A stretch of DNA of 36,438 nt, taken from NCBI GenBank assembly GCA_051453625.1, contig JBOZIK010000001.1, positions 48,614,853 to 48,651,290 of the forward strand, read 5' to 3'. This stretch comes from Welwitschia mirabilis. Its lineage: Eukaryota; Gnetophyta; Gnetopsida; Welwitschiales. A model generated the notes under the pieces. The model saw nothing but the letters and a program-made list of their open reading frames with translations. It made no database searches and had not been told where the DNA came from. Numbering within the stretch: position 1 is the first letter of the stretch; every line of letters begins with the position of its first letter. Positions 1 to 11,149 of the stretch are shown here, piece by piece. Position numbers and translations under genes: made by a program.

Positions 1-300
1 GTTTATTAAGGTATAATCATATTTTAGAGTTACCTTATTTAGATTACAATAATAAATACTAATCCTAATTTGGCCATCCTTCTTTGGAGCAACCACCATA
101 TTTGATAGTCAATCTAAATATTCTACTGGTCATATGAAACCATCAGTTAAAAGGTATTCTAAGTCTCACTTTATCACTAATAGTAGGCAAGGTTTACATT
201 TTCTAATCCTTTGCTTCACTAGGGTTGAATTTGATTTTAGAATGATGCTATGTATAATACTTGACTTGGCAATGCCTACCATATCCTTATCAAGTAAAAA
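1..300 (-). pseudogene. E1 reverse transcriptase, N-terminal part (Ty3/gypsy), decayed
   Basis: Reading the minus strand from about 292 to 1 gives the start of a Ty3/gypsy RT: a DMVGIAK-like segment, a VKQRIRKCKP segment (family VKQKLRR..P), then VVAPKKDGQIRISIYY and NLNKVTLKYDY. These match the family's PVPKKDGKVR-CVDYRDLNKA-PKDDFPLP block. Two in-frame stops are visible and the conserved CVDY has become SIYY, so it is non-functional. RT would copy element RNA into DNA in cytoplasmic particles. The gene runs off the left edge, so palm motifs are not seen. It belongs with the protease and Gag on the same strand to the right. Lineage (Tat/Ogre-like) is inferred from the style of the motifs. 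Confidence 0.75.
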
Positions 301-637
301 TATCTTTATTAGATGATAACACATTTTCAAGCTTGGACTTGATTGATTGTGATAGATTTTGATTGATCTTCAATGACTTCTCGTAGTTAGTGGAATGTAT
401 TGCAAAATCATATGTCACAACATCTTGTTACTTCACTAGAGATAATTTCATCTTTTTAGGTTTAATCATTTCAAACGCTTTGGTATTTCTAATTGTTTAA
501 TCTTAATTTAAGAAGATATTAGGTTTCTCTAGGAATTTGTCAAAGTCAAAGTCTATAAGATTAAGATTATTGTACCTTGCAATGAGCTGACCAGTGGGGG
601 TAACATGCAAAGAAGAGTCCAATAACTTCCTCATCAT

Positions 638-753
638 GGTACCCTATAATGTTAAGGGTTATGATAAGAATGAATGGCAAAATTAAACAAAAGGTGGTAC
701 CCTATAAGATCAAGGGTTATGATAAGAATGAATGGTAAAATTGAACAAAAGAA
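638..753 (+). repeat. 58-bp direct tandem duplication
   Basis: Two adjacent copies beginning GGTACCCTATAA, at 638-695 and 696-753. Both share GGGTTATGATAAGAATGAAT and end in AACAAAAG, with a handful of differences. It lies inside decayed retrotransposon sequence and looks like a slippage or unequal-exchange product. Confidence 0.85.
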
Positions 754-834
754 AAATGCAAAAGAACATAGCTAGTTGTTATGACTAAAGGGATTACATG
801 CAAAGCATCAAATGTTTAACTTGTAAATAGATTT

Positions 835-945
835 TTTCCCTCTTTTTTTTTTTGGTTTTTAGTTTTATATATACATATATATACATACATATATTTTTTT
901 AAATTTTTTATTTTTAAAAGAAATATTATTTATTTATTTTTCTTC
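835..945 (+). repeat. AT-rich low-complexity tract
   Basis: A T-run followed by TATATACATATATATACATACATATAT and T-rich sequence. It is simple sequence with no coding content. Confidence 0.8.
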
Positions 946-1199
946 TTTTTCCTCGAGAGATAGGATTATGGACCAATGGAAAACTCTTCAAGGACGAATG
1001 AAATCCATCTTGCATCAAGAACTTAGGTATCGATAGTTGATGAGACCTTCATCTTATGAGGATCTACTAGATTATATTAAAAATGCAAAAAGGAAATTGT
1101 CCTCTTTTCAAGCATAGGAAGTGATGAAGAAGAGGATGAAGTGGATGGAACCTTTGCATTCACCATTGTGTGGGTTCTCTCTAATGGCACTGACATTTT

Positions 1200-1625
1200 T
1201 TAATCAATGAACTTTAACTTCTAATGTGGTAAAGATATAATTTTCCCTATGTCCATTATCTAAGGATATCCCAAAAGTAAGTTGAATTCTATTGCATTTT
1301 CAATTACATGGAGCTTAGTATCTTTAACTTTTTGAGTCACTTCAATAGGAAAAGTAACTCTTTCTCTTGATTTATCTTCATGGTCATTAAAGCCTCTAAT
1401 TTTCATGCTATTCTTTAAATTTAAGATATCATACATGTTGAGCTTCTTGACTTATCACATTTAACTTGGCTCTACAATTGACGAAGGCCTTACTCACCTT
1501 CATGGATTCAATATTCATTGAAATATAAGGTGGTTTAGTTATTATTATCTTTCTTAGGTATGGTGTAAATCTCTTCATGTTTGAATTGGATTTTCTCTTC
1601 ATTCTCTTCACTCTTTTGAATGCTT
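1200..1625 (-). pseudogene. E1 aspartic protease region, decayed
   Basis: The minus-strand frame reads PPYISMNIESMKVSKAFVNC followed by AKLNVIS. This matches the retropepsin block PLYISVxxxxxxxxRVLVDxGASxNVIS of plant Ty3/gypsy elements. Downstream in another frame come SMKIRGFNDHEDKSRERVTF and NAIEFNLLLGYP, matching the flap/tail region that ends in the LLGRPW motif. The catalytic Asp of the D-x-G motif appears as Asn and the Gly as Arg, and there is at least one frame change, so it is dead. It lies between Gag (right) and RT (left), the normal Gag-protease-RT order for minus-strand transcription. Confidence 0.75.
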
Positions 1626-1827
1626 ACCTATTTGGAGGTGGCTTCTTCTTTGGGCAGTGAGCTTAGGCTCAACCGTTCTTTCCATACTCTCTTAAATGCT
1701 AGGCTATGAGGCTTAAAGTTCTGAAGTAATAAAGTAAGATAATAATAAGATTCCTCTACTGAGGGTGTTTGTGATTACATTACACATGAGTCTAAGGAGT
1801 AGCATGAGCCTGAGAGTACTCCCTTCA

Positions 1828-1837
1828 NNNNNNNNNN
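1828..1837. other. Assembly gap of 10 N
   Basis: Ten Ns between E1 Gag and protease. Minus-strand sequence on both sides is compatible with the same element. Confidence 0.95.
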
Positions 1838-1984
1838 TTATGACTTATAATTTCTCTTTGTTTTCTTTAATTATTTGATCCAATGTTTTTGTAGATTGAT
1901 CGTAGATCACTAGGATTACAAGAGGATCATTTTTGTTTTGAAACACTACATTTTGTGGTGGTTGTGACATATAAAGTTAAGGCA

Positions 1985-3460
1985 GAAAAGGGTTCTTATA
2001 TATCTCAAGCTATTCATTTATAACTACTAGGATTGCATCAAATTTTATGTCTTTCTTATTTTTAATGATGTCTTGAATAATGTGTATCAAGTTGAAACAA
2101 TTTTTAGTGTGATGTCCTATGATCTTGTGATACCCATAGTACTTTAACTTATTATATTCTTTTTTTTTTAGAGCATTAGGACCCATTTGCTTGATTCGAG
2201 GCAACTGGATTGCTTCCTTTTTTTAAACAAGGTTAAGAGGATTTGTTCGATTGAGATTCTTAACTTTGTGAAGTTACTTCTAGGCTTAGGGGCTGAGGTT
2301 TTGTCTTGATATGCATTTTGGTTTTGGGATTGAGCCATGTATAACCATTATTGGATTTGTGCTGGTGGTAAGCATTGCATTGGTTGTGGTGGCAGGTAAT
2401 AGATTCCATTAAAATATATTCACAAAGCAAAGGCTTACAAGACAATGAGGGATTGAGATGGCATTAGTGCTTCCATTAGGTTTCTAATTAGTTGAGATAG
2501 GTAAATTGGCTGATAAGATTAATGGATAATGATGACATTCTTTGGATTATTACCTCTGTTGTTATTATTATCCTTTCCAGATGGTTCTCTTTAAGAGGTG
2601 TTGCCATGTTTCATGCCTCCCTTTTCTTCTATTATGACTTCAATTCATTTCTTTAGGTTTACTGCTTATTTGACAATCTCAAATGATTGCATTCTTAGGT
2701 GTTCAGATACATATGAAGTGCACGATTTGGTGAATAGGTATACTATCTTAAAGTCTATGATGGGAGTTTCCAAATCTAATGCATTGACTCTTTATCATCA
2801 TATATATCCTTGCATGTCTCATTAGATTGTTGTCACTTGTTTTTTAGCATGTCTGGAGTTACTCATTTCAAGATGTTAATTAAAGAATTTTAGACAAACG
2901 TTTCTAAGAGTTATTTTAAACTCATGACGTAATGAGGAGGTATGCAATGATACCACTCAAGGATAAGTCTCTTCCAAGACTAGTAAAATAAATTATAAGT
3001 AGTATTATGATTGATATTATACATGTGAAACATGTATTCGTAGTTTCTGACATGCATGATGGGATCCTATACACTAGTAAAATTTTTGAAGTGAGGCATT
3101 TCATTTGGGAAAAGGATCTTAGCAGGTATAAAGGGGTGAATTGAGGTGTCATCAAAATCTAAGTTTAAGTTATCTTTTTTGATCCAAAGGCCTTGCTTTA
3201 GATCATTAATGATCTTTCAAATGATTATTAGGTCTTTTTGATTATGAGCTTTATTTCTGGTGCGACAATTTCTTAGTGGTTTTTCTCCATGAGTTGAGTA
3301 CTTAAAGAGGTTGTCATCATCGACATCTTTTTTGGAATCACATGTTTAGGCTTTTTAAGGGGCTATGACATTCCTTTATGACAACATTCATTTACAAATT
3401 CTTCATTGTTTTCTCCCTCGTAAGAAGCTTAATCTCATGAGTTTCACTCCTTTCTTAACT
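1985..3460 (-). pseudogene. E1 Gag (capsid plus zinc-knuckle-like region), decayed
   Basis: The minus-strand sequence gives a Retrotrans_gag-like start near 3,170-2,940 (DFDDTSIHPFIPAKILFP, then MPHFKNF and later SWKRLILEWYHCIP). This resembles the family pattern F-DDLC-FP-xxLPPKFKMPDFEKYDG...WF. A Pro/Gln-rich stretch follows near 2,400-2,300 (YYLPPQPMQCLPPAQIQ), then FTKLRISIEQILLTLFKKG. The end at 2,204-2,010 is knuckle-like, with YHKIIGHHTKNCFNLIHIIQ, where the family has C-x-YH-x4-GH-x-T-x-x-C. The first Cys of the knuckle is lost and several stops interrupt. Gag would form the particle and package RNA. No LTR or PBS is seen upstream; the E2 RT remnant begins by about 3,520. Confidence 0.75.
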
Positions 3461-3519
3461 AGTTAACCTTAACCTCTTAGATATCATAGCATAAACCCCC
3501 TCACTAGAGTGGATAAGGT

Positions 3520-4140
3520 GCAAGTTCCAATAATTTTTATAATTTATGATGGTGTGAAATTCATTCGGAATGAGGGTGGAAGGGTCTTATTGGATAAGGA
3601 CTTTTTGTTTATCAGTCTCAATCCCATTTTAAAAAATCTTATGCTTGAGGACAATTCTATTAGTGATCATGAGAAGATTTTTAGACAAACTAAGTTTAAG
3701 CCTTTTTTTTTTTTTAACATTTTTCTAGGACCTTTTCTAATCTATCTAATCATTTCTTAAAACTATTTCTGGACATTAAAAATTCATCCATAAATATCTC
3801 CATTGATTTTCCTATCATATCTTGAAATATACTCTTCACTAACATTTGGAATGTGGAAAGAGCACAACATAATTCAAGTGGTAATATTTTATAAGCATAA
3901 GTGCTTTAATAATAGGTGAAAATATTTTAGCTTAATCTTCTAAAGCTATTAAAACTTGATTGTATCTACTGTATCCATTAAGAAAACTATAGTATTGATG
4001 ATTAGCTATTATTTCCAAGACTTGATCCATAAAATGTAAAGAGTAATGTTTATAACTTACTATATTTAACATTTAAAATTTTATCCACACTCTCCATTTG
4101 CTTTCTATTTTTGGTATTACAATAATAAGACAAATATCCT
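3520..4140 (-). pseudogene. E2 reverse transcriptase fragment (Athila-like), decayed
   Basis: Minus-strand frames read HFMDQVLEIIANHQYY-SFLNGYSRYNQ, the FxDGYSGYxQI block, then LPLELCCALSTFQMLVKSIF (family MPFGLCNAPATFQRCM-SIF). Next come KSMEIFMDEF (catalytic FMDDF with the second Asp changed to Glu), LDRLEKVLEKC, and ITNRIVLKHKIF (family GIVLGHKIS). These follow Athila-type RT order from fingers to thumb. Several frameshifts and the D-to-E change at the active site indicate an inactive copy. The frame fades at about 3,500, where E1 begins, so RNase H and integrase are missing. Confidence 0.8.
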
Positions 4141-4780
4141 CTAGGTCTTATATAAGGTAAATGTTTCCAACATTTAAGAGTTTGGAAATTTCTTATTTAA
4201 TTACTTCTCATATATGTGGATTACGTCTTCTTTTAAATTATCATCTTGGTTTGATGGAAGTATCTAAATAAATCTTATGTTGACATGTTCCTAGATCTAT
4301 TCCTAATATATCAGTTTGATCCTAAGTAAAGGATCCCGTTTTTCTTACTAAAATTTTTTAAGTTTCCTTTTTTAAAAATAAGTTAAATTATTGTTAATGA
4401 TAAGAGGTTTTTGAGCTACATCCATATACTCTAATTGTTTTTTGAGTGGAGGTTTTTTGATCTCTTAAGGTATTAGGCTCTCTTCTTTGGGGGGGGGGGG
4501 GGGGGGNNNNNNNNNNNNNNNNNNNNNNNNNNNNNNNNNNNNNNNNNNNNNNNNNNNNNNNNNNNNNNNNNNNNNNNNNNNNNNNNNNNNNNNNNNNNNN
4601 NNNNNNTTTTTGATCTTTTATGGTATTAGGCTCTCTTATTTGTTCGTTGCCCCACACCACACTTTTTTTTTTAATCACATGAACTTCTTGAGTTAAAAGA
4701 ATATTAATCCTAGCTTTCACACTATATCTCATATCCTCTAATACTATACCTTAAGATAATTTAATTTCTTGCTTTAATTC
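4141..4780. other. E2 interval between protease and RT, interrupted by a gap
   Basis: This should be the RT N-terminus and linker of E2, but I could not assign domains. It contains a 16-17 base G-run at about 4,490-4,506 and a 100-N gap. The sequence TTTTTGATCT...GGTATTAGGCTCTCTT occurs on both sides of the gap. Confidence 0.5.
4507..4606. other. Assembly gap of exactly 100 N, flanked by a duplicated sequence
   Basis: The N-run starts directly after a homopolymer of G. About 30 bases (TTTTTGATCTCTTAAGGTAT and onward, to GGCTCTCTT) immediately left of the G-run reappear directly right of the Ns with a few differences. An unmerged contig overlap or a slippage-prone G-run would explain this. 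Confidence 0.85.
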
Positions 4781-5130
4781 TTATAGACTAATTTATATAA
4801 CCCTTTTTCTAGAATAAATAATTGCATTTATAGTGTCCATCCATGATCTCCCTAAAATGACTACATGAGTATATCTCTAGGTTTTCATTTCTAGTGTATA
4901 TATTAAATAAATAAACTCTTAGAGTTTAATTAGTATATCTTTAAGAATTCCTTCAGATGCTACTATAAAACCATCTACTAAATATACTTTTCTATGATAG
5001 CATGCTAATTTTGGCTTTCTTAAATCTTCATATGTTTTGTACACCATAACATTGACACTATTTCCAAAATCAACTAAGGCTTTCACTTTAATTTTATTGT
5101 CAATCATTAGTGTTTAAGGATTGCTATATT
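4780..5130 (-). pseudogene. E2 aspartic protease region (Athila-like), decayed
   Basis: The minus strand reads KALVDFGNSVNVMVYKTYED and continues VYLVDGFIVASEGILKDILI. This matches the Athila-type ALLDLGASVNLLPYSVYKxL and LxLADxSxxxPxGVxEDVLI blocks. Further down, HVVILGRSWMDTINAIIYSR matches the ILGRPFLAT-ALI block. The catalytic Asp of D-x-G is kept while the following Ala is Asn. The 62-residue open stretch at 5,107-4,919 is the best-preserved part. It lies between E2 Gag and E2 RT in the expected order. Confidence 0.8.
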
Positions 5131-5699
5131 TCTCATATTATCTATTTTAAAGGACTTCTCTATAAGCCCAAGAAGCTTAGTCCTTTTTTTTTTGTTTTAA
5201 ACCATACTAGTACATGAGTACATCCTTTAGAACTTTTATGACTAGTAATGCTACTAAAGTATTTTCTAAGGCCTTTGCTAGGTATTAAATATCTCTCTCA
5301 ATCTTAGGATGCTCTAACTTCTTACTTCTTATTAGGAAGGGTAAAGTTTCAGATTGCTTTTCATAATGTCATCACTCCTATGTTGTTTTCACTAAAGTCT
5401 TATCTTTTCCTCCTTCTTTTAGATTTCTAACCAATTACTTTAGATTTTCTGAATCTTGTAGTTATAGCATGAGTAGTTCATTCCCTACGACTAGGTTATG
5501 GTTGAGTAAGGATTTTCCCTCCTTTTTTACAACTTTCTACTTCTTGTTTTTTTTCATCATAATCTTTATTTATCCAATTTCTATAGTATTTCATTTGTTG
5601 TTGTCTTTTAAAGATGACATATTTTAGAAGGATTTTACTATTCCATTTCTTATTTTGACAAGGAAGTGGTTTTATTCTAGCTTAAGATTAGTTTCTAAA
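5131..5699 (-). pseudogene. E2 Gag-protease linker, decayed
   Basis: Minus-strand frames are Lys/Glu-rich and broken by stops (for example VVKKEGKSLLNHNLVVGNEL). No domain is identified. The position between Gag and protease suggests the variable linker that precedes the protease in this type of polyprotein. Confidence 0.4.
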
Positions 5700-6330
5700 A
5701 TTAAGGTCTAGCCTATTTATGTCTAGTAATTGAACAAATTCTTATAGTCAAGGCAATATATTCCATCATGATCATCTTCATCACAATGTTCATAAATAGG
5801 TCTCTTATCACATTTTAAATGTTGAATGACTAATTTATCAAAGTTTTCAATCATACTATCAGTTAGCTCTTTTGCAACTTCCTCCATTAGACTAGTGTAT
5901 TTACAACTATACAAATTGCCTTCTACATTTCTACTCTTTTCTTCTTTTTTTCCTATGTCCATCCTTGATTCATGTTAAAAAATTGGGTAATGCCCTCTTC
6001 TATCTCTTGTAAGTTTTTTGTTTTAATACTCTCTCTATATAATAATTTTAATTCATTTAAGATTTGGTTCTATAATCTTCTAAGTAACGCTCTTACTCTT
6101 TCTCTAGCTGGAATCCTATGTTTATAATATTTAGCAAGTAATATATTATATTTATTCCTAAATTCATCAAACGTTTCATTATCTTGCTATTTGATATTCA
6201 AGATTTATTCTCTTAGATCTTCCACTATCCTCATTAGTTGAAATTTATCTAGAGAGGTAGGATTACCCAAGAACTAAAATTATGGTTAGGATTTCTACGA
6301 TATAATAATTAAGCCTCTTCCTTTTTTTAA
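5700..6330 (-). pseudogene. E2 Gag, C-terminal half, decayed
   Basis: Minus-strand frames give DKFQLMRIVEDLRE and then NETFDEFRNKYNILLAKYYK with HRIPARERVRALLRRL. This matches the capsid C-terminal pattern NETFxEFRxRFNxLLxxCPxHxIP of plant Ty3 Gag. The 5,962-5,723 open stretch (79 aa) continues with LIQHLKCDKRPIYEHC-like sequence and DEDDHDGIYC, a Cys/His-rich patch that could be a worn zinc knuckle. Frameshifts separate the parts. It lies upstream of the E2 protease in transcription order. Confidence 0.65.
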
Positions 6331-7966
6331 AAAAAAAAGAGAGAAAAGTACCTTAAGTGACTAAATTCTGAGTCTAGACTTTTAGCTTTTTAAAAGAATT
6401 AAAAAGACTTAGATGGAGTAATGGTTCCTTAGATATATTTCTTTTAAAGATGGATACAGATGTAATATTTATATCTCTAAGTTTATTAGGGAACCCTAAG
6501 GCCTTAGGATTGATAGCACTTAAATGCTCTAACCAATGTGTTTCATAATTTAAAGATCTAGAGTCCTCATCATCTTTTCAATAACATTTTGTTACAAATT
6601 TTTACCTGCCTTAGATGTATTAAAATATTCTTATTAAATTACAAGTGTTTTGAGAAAGGTATACAATCATTATTTCATGTCCATCATTAGTTAAGAAAAG
6701 ACCTATTCTTTAACTACTTTTCCTAAGATGGTTTCATCGATATCAAAATCTTTCTCCTTAATTTCCATTTTGATCTTATTCTCTTATCATTCATCTAAGT
6801 TATATTTTTTAGGGCTCTCGACAAACCTCCCTTTCTCATCTCATCATTTTCTTTAGCTATCTTTCTAAATTACAGGCTTTGGTATCTTAGTTAGTTGGCT
6901 TAAAGATGGCCCTCCTCCTAGCATTAAAATGACAAAAGTTTCTTATTAGGGTAATAATCCAAACATAGTAGAATTTATGCTAGAAAAATTGGAAAAAAAA
7001 TTATTAACCTAAAGTAAGGTTAAGTCATTTAACTAAAAATAAAGATTTACTTTAAGAACTAACTAAAATGGCAAATTCTCAATTAGCTTAGTTTAAATTG
7101 TGTTTATAAGATAAGTTCTTGTAAACATTCAACTTGAATGGTTTATACACACATACACACTCTCACACATATACATATAGATACATTTATAAGTTAAGAA
7201 CGAGCTTATTACTATTTTATGAAAACTTTATTAGCCTATTATTTTGGTTACTAACAGTAACCTTTGTGAAATCTAGTGCTTCCACAAACCCTATCAAGAT
7301 TAGGTTTTATAACAATACAACACTTACTTGTTTATATACATAGAATATATTGTGGGGAATTTGTAAAGACATAATAAAGTAAAATTGAATAACACTTATT
7401 TATAAGCACTATTATATACTCAGTATCTATCCAACTATAGATACTAGATCAAGAAAGTAAAAATATTGCTTTTTCAATAGTATCACTTCTTACAATACTT
7501 TTCAATATGAAATTTCATGAGAAATAGATAGCCTTTCATATTATAGTAATCTCCTTTTTAAGTAATAGTGGAGCTTGGAAGACACTTACTGCTCTCTCTA
7601 GAATACATAGCAATTTCTTCCTTCTTTTGATCCTTAGATTAGTATTTCCACTCTTATTCTTATTAAAAAATCCCTCCTTCTTCCTTTCCTATCTTTGTTA
7701 TTCTTGTCCTCTAACTTACTCCTTGGTAGTTTATATTGTAGCCCCTTCGAGAAGCCACATGGAAAAAAGTAGTTTCTTCTTTTTAAGAATTCAGCTCTCA
7801 GCATGTATTTATCACATGGCATCCTGTACCTATAATAACTATAATAGTGCATATACATACTAAATAGTAATAATAAATTTACTAAAAGAATATTTAGTTA
7901 ATAGAAAATAAAAGGTATTTATTAATAACAAAAGTTATAAAAACATCATCTTTAATGTACAAATTT
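6331..7966. other. Unassigned AT-rich interval
   Basis: About 1.6 kb between E2 Gag and the family I LTR. It may contain E2's Gag N-terminus and leader, but I could not recognise a domain, LTR or convincing PBS. Overlapping open stretches on opposite strands at 7,627-7,863 and 7,634-7,858 have no recognisable similarity. A CA/TA-rich simple sequence lies at about 7,147-7,192. Confidence 0.4.
7147..7192 (+). repeat. CA/TA-rich microsatellite
   Basis: Imperfect ACACACATACACAC...CACACATATACATATAGATACA simple sequence. It encodes the His/Thr/Tyr-rich start of a spurious short reading frame. Confidence 0.8.
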
Positions 7967-9137
7967 TCTACTATTCATTAGTATAATCAAACTAACATAA
8001 ACTAGGCAAGTATCCAATATCATTCTTCCATTAGGATAATTAAGGTAAAAAATAATAAAAGTAACATATATTATCAAGTTGTCATGGCTCAAGTTATGGT
8101 AAAATAACTACATTCACTATATGACTCTCAGTGAATTTAATAGTTACTTTGATCCTTCATAGCCTTGTCATAAGCATAAAAAGTAAGACTACTATACTCA
8201 AAATCCATCAAATAAAAGTAGCTACAACTAATAAGCTAGCTTAAAAGAATTCACTTGCTTATTAAAAGAACTTAATAAAGTAGTTTCACTTAACTATTAG
8301 AAGCATGAGGTGACTTACAACTCAAAATCCAAAATCAGCAACTACTTTTATTAAATTAGGAAAGAACATTACATTAAAGAAAGAAGATTAGGCTAATATT
8401 AACTCCTCAAACTAGCCTCAAAACAAGTCTATTGTCAAAGAAGTGCTTAGAAGGCCATGTCGACTCTGATGCTTAAAGGATTCTAACTACGTTCACCAAT
8501 CAAGGATTCTTTATAATAAAGTCATAAGGCTCTTTTATAAGTTAGTATGAGGTAGAAGTGGTTGAAAGCCTTTGGTTTGTAGCAGTAGATTGATATTTAT
8601 AATGTTTGTTATGTAGCTTTAGGTAGCATCTTTCTCATCTTATGTTAGTTGAAGACCGTTATGATCATTTAAGCATGTGGCCTTTGGATCCTCATGCTTC
8701 TATCAACTGATGCTATTACCATGTGTCTTCAACATCATCTCATGTAACATTACCACATGTCACTGCTATGTTTCTTCTATGCCACTATTACATGCCATTT
8801 AAGATGCCAGTTATTTTTAATGTAATAACTATTTAAGTCCATAATTGCATTTTGATCATTTTTTCATGATAGTTCCAGAATGTATATTTTGAACTATTTT
8901 ACTTCAAAAAACCAAATGGCGATGCTACCATTTTCTATCGGATGACTTTCAACTTTTAGCATGTCCTTCAAAATGTAATATATACCCTAAAAATTTCATG
9001 AAAAGTGATAAGTTTAGAAATCATGTTAAAAAGGATAGAAGATAGAGTTTTATGATAAAATGATTATTTTAATGTCTTTGCCTAAGCTAAATTTGTTAAA
9101 TAAACTTGACCTAAATATTAACTTTTAGATGTTAACA
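7967..9137 (-). repeat. Element Y 3' LTR, family I, strongly diverged
   Basis: About 1.17 kb that aligns end to end, loosely, with the two Z LTRs. The plus-left end TAGTATAATC...ATAAACTAGG matches TAGTATAATG...ATAACTAGG of the right Z LTR. The middle contains a minus-strand TATAAAAG at 8,532-8,539, in the same place as in the left Z LTR. The right end is ...TTAATGTCTTTGCC...TTTTAGATGTTAACA. Read on the minus strand it therefore begins TGTTAACA at 9,137. Length agrees with 1,218 and 1,222 for the Z LTRs. It is followed on its right by family I spacer, so it is a 3' LTR. The left boundary is the less certain one. Confidence 0.7.
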
Positions 9138-9926
9138 CATCTCTCACTAGAGTTTTTCTAGACTCTTAGAAAAAAGTATTGAAAAAATGATCTAACTTGG
9201 AAATATTCTAAGGAAAAATATTCTAGTATGAAAAAGTGATATAACTTTTAAAATTTTTTTACAAATCTTTTTAAAAAATATGGCATTTAATTCATAAAAA
9301 TTTTTTAGAAAGGGATGTCATACCTTCTAATCAAAACTAAACTTTGTCCTTGAAGTCTTAAGATAGAAAATGATAACACAATTTTAAGAACATACCCTTA
9401 GAAAATATCTTTCATAACATGTCCTTTTATTGAAAAATGAAAAAATGTAAAGTAATGTAACTAAGTGACGATATAAAAAAAGGAAACTATATAATGAGAA
9501 ATCACCATCTTTATCTTTTAAACTAAGTAGAAAGCTAGTTCATAGAAATACCTATGCCTCATATGTTATTTCTTATGACATGGGGTTGAAGTGGAATGGA
9601 TGGTGAAAATGGAAAATGATAGTATAGAAATGGACTCTACCATACAACCTATGAATAAAAGAGATAACTTACATAACACAGTAGCCTTGTATAGTGGATC
9701 TTGATATTAAATAAGCATAGTATTGATGAAATAACTTATGAAAAATCAAGAATTAGTAGTAAACCTCAAGTAAAAAAGTTAAAGAAAATAGAACTTAGAA
9801 GGCCTTCAATCCTCACACACCACCCTTAGTTCACCTTTTCTACAATTACACATGTCCCTTATTTCAAGAAGTTTCAATCACATTGAGCATCCAGTATTAT
9901 GATATTTTCTTTTAATAAAATTATAC
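9138..9926 (-). mobile_element. Element Y spacer between pol and 3' LTR (left piece)
   Basis: This is homologous to the spacers at 11,150-11,977 and 19,306-19,990. It shares TAACACA...CTAGA next to the LTR, then the minus-strand motif TCAAGGACAAAGTTTAG...AGAAGGTATGACATCC (plus 9,317-9,360), and finally ACATTGAGCATCCAGTATTA near the right end. Homology stops exactly where the Z LTR begins and resumes at 26,454, so this is one half of a spacer split by Z. It is non-coding. The purine-rich minus-strand sequence abutting the LTR would be the polypurine tract. Confidence 0.75.
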
Positions 9927-9931
9927 ATGTT
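9927..9931 (+). repeat. Target site duplication of Z, left copy (ATGTT)
   Basis: ATGTT immediately precedes the TGATTAAA terminus of the left Z LTR. It is identical to 26,449-26,453 immediately after the right Z LTR. Confidence 0.85.
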
Positions 9932-11149
9932 TGATTAAATTTGTGGTATAATGTTTGGATTTAAAACTAAGTTCGAAACTTAGTTATTGTTCTTCCTTAG
10001 AGATAACAATGGGTATTGGCTATAATTTCACTAATTTTAATTTTAATGCAAGATACAAAAATCAAAATAAAGAGAAGAAGAGATGAAATGATTTTTAGAG
10101 TTTGAACTTCATCTGAGAGAGGAGGAAAACAAACTAGCTCAAAGATATCACCAATTTATCCAAAGTAGTTCTTCACTCCAATGTTATTCAATTGGCTTCC
10201 TGTAAAATAATTAAAACCATTAAGTTCTATTGGTCTAATTTATAAGGCATAATCTCATTCACCATATGATAAATGACTAATCTAACAAACATCTAAGTCT
10301 TAAATAACAATAGAAAATAAAAACCCCTAAAGTACTCAAGGTCTATGAAATTAAAAGATTAAGTGATAAAGTGGAATTCACACAACTAAACTAAACTTGG
10401 TAGTTAAATAAGTTAACTAAGCATCCTAATTATGATATTACTCATGAATCAAAATAAGAGAAAAACAACTTTTGTATCACAGAAAGAACAACTTTACAGA
10501 AAGAAAGAAGCAGGAAGAACTTCTCAAGCAATCCTTAAAGACTAGCCCACTCCCATAAAGAGTTGCCTAGAAAGCCATCATACATTATTCTCCAAAGTCT
10601 CCAATTTTATTAAGGCAAAGATAAATATAGTGAAGGGTTCAAGGATCTTTTATAAAGAGAGATAAGAGTGAGAGAGGATTTTACTTTTGGCTTCTAGCAT
10701 TATGTAGATTCTTCATCATTTAGCGTTAGGTAGATAAAATTTTATCTTGCAATGTTAAGTAGATTAGATTCTATCCTCTAGCATTATGAATAATCTTTAT
10801 CATTTAGCATTTAGTGGAGGTTATCTTATTGTATTTGGTTGAGATCGTTACGTAGCTCTAATGCCACCTCCACATGCCTTTGTTACATGTCTTCAAATGC
10901 TTTTGCTACATGTCACCACCTCATATCCCCATTGCCATCTTGATTTTGTGCATAATCATTTCCATCTTCCATCATGTGCTCCAAAACATAGCTAAATATT
11001 TATAGTTATTATGAATAAAATCATAATATTAAATTTTATTTTAAAAACAATAGAAGACATATTTTATGATTAAAATAATTAAATTAATGTCTTTATTTAC
11101 AATAAATTAATTGAAACATGATATACATGTTGACTTTTACATGTTAACA
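9932..11149 (-). repeat. Element Z 3' LTR (left LTR)
   Basis: 1,218 bp. On the minus strand it begins TGTTAACATG and ends TTTAATCA, so it has canonical TG...CA ends. It aligns over its full length with 25,227-26,448. Shared blocks include GAGAGAGGAGGAAA, TTAAGCATCC-type sequence around the middle, GCCACCTCCACATGCCT and TTAATGTCTT. A minus-strand TATA box (TATAAAAG) lies at 10,647-10,654. Confidence 0.9.
10647..10654 (-). promoter_or_regulatory. Probable TATA box of the family I LTR
   Basis: TATAAAAG on the minus strand, located centrally in the LTR where U3 should end. Y has the same octamer at 8,532-8,539. The right Z LTR has a decayed counterpart (TATCAAAGG) at about 25,944-25,952. Confidence 0.5.

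Larger units (their letters stand above)
301..1200. other. E1 protease-RT interval, no recognisable domain
   Basis: About 900 bases between the E1 protease and RT. It should correspond to the poorly conserved linker of the polyprotein, but I could not follow a frame. It contains the 58-bp tandem duplication at 638-753 and an AT-rich low-complexity stretch at about 835-945. No host gene or RNA gene is seen. Confidence 0.4.

Noticed and set aside
4394-4732. 112-residue minus-strand frame with a Pro run and its plus-strand partner with a Gly run
   Set aside because: They are created by the homopolymer G-run and the 100-N gap.
7468-7485. Minus-strand TGATACTATTG followed by AAAAAGC, resembling a decayed tRNA-Asp PBS for E2
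   Set aside because: It is almost 500 bases from the nearest LTR end (7,967) and its second half does not match, so chance is likely.
7627-7863. Two 74-78 residue open frames on opposite strands
   Set aside because: They have no recognisable motif and overlap each other. The minus one is basic and the plus one Ser/Leu/Phe-rich, as expected by chance in AT-rich DNA.
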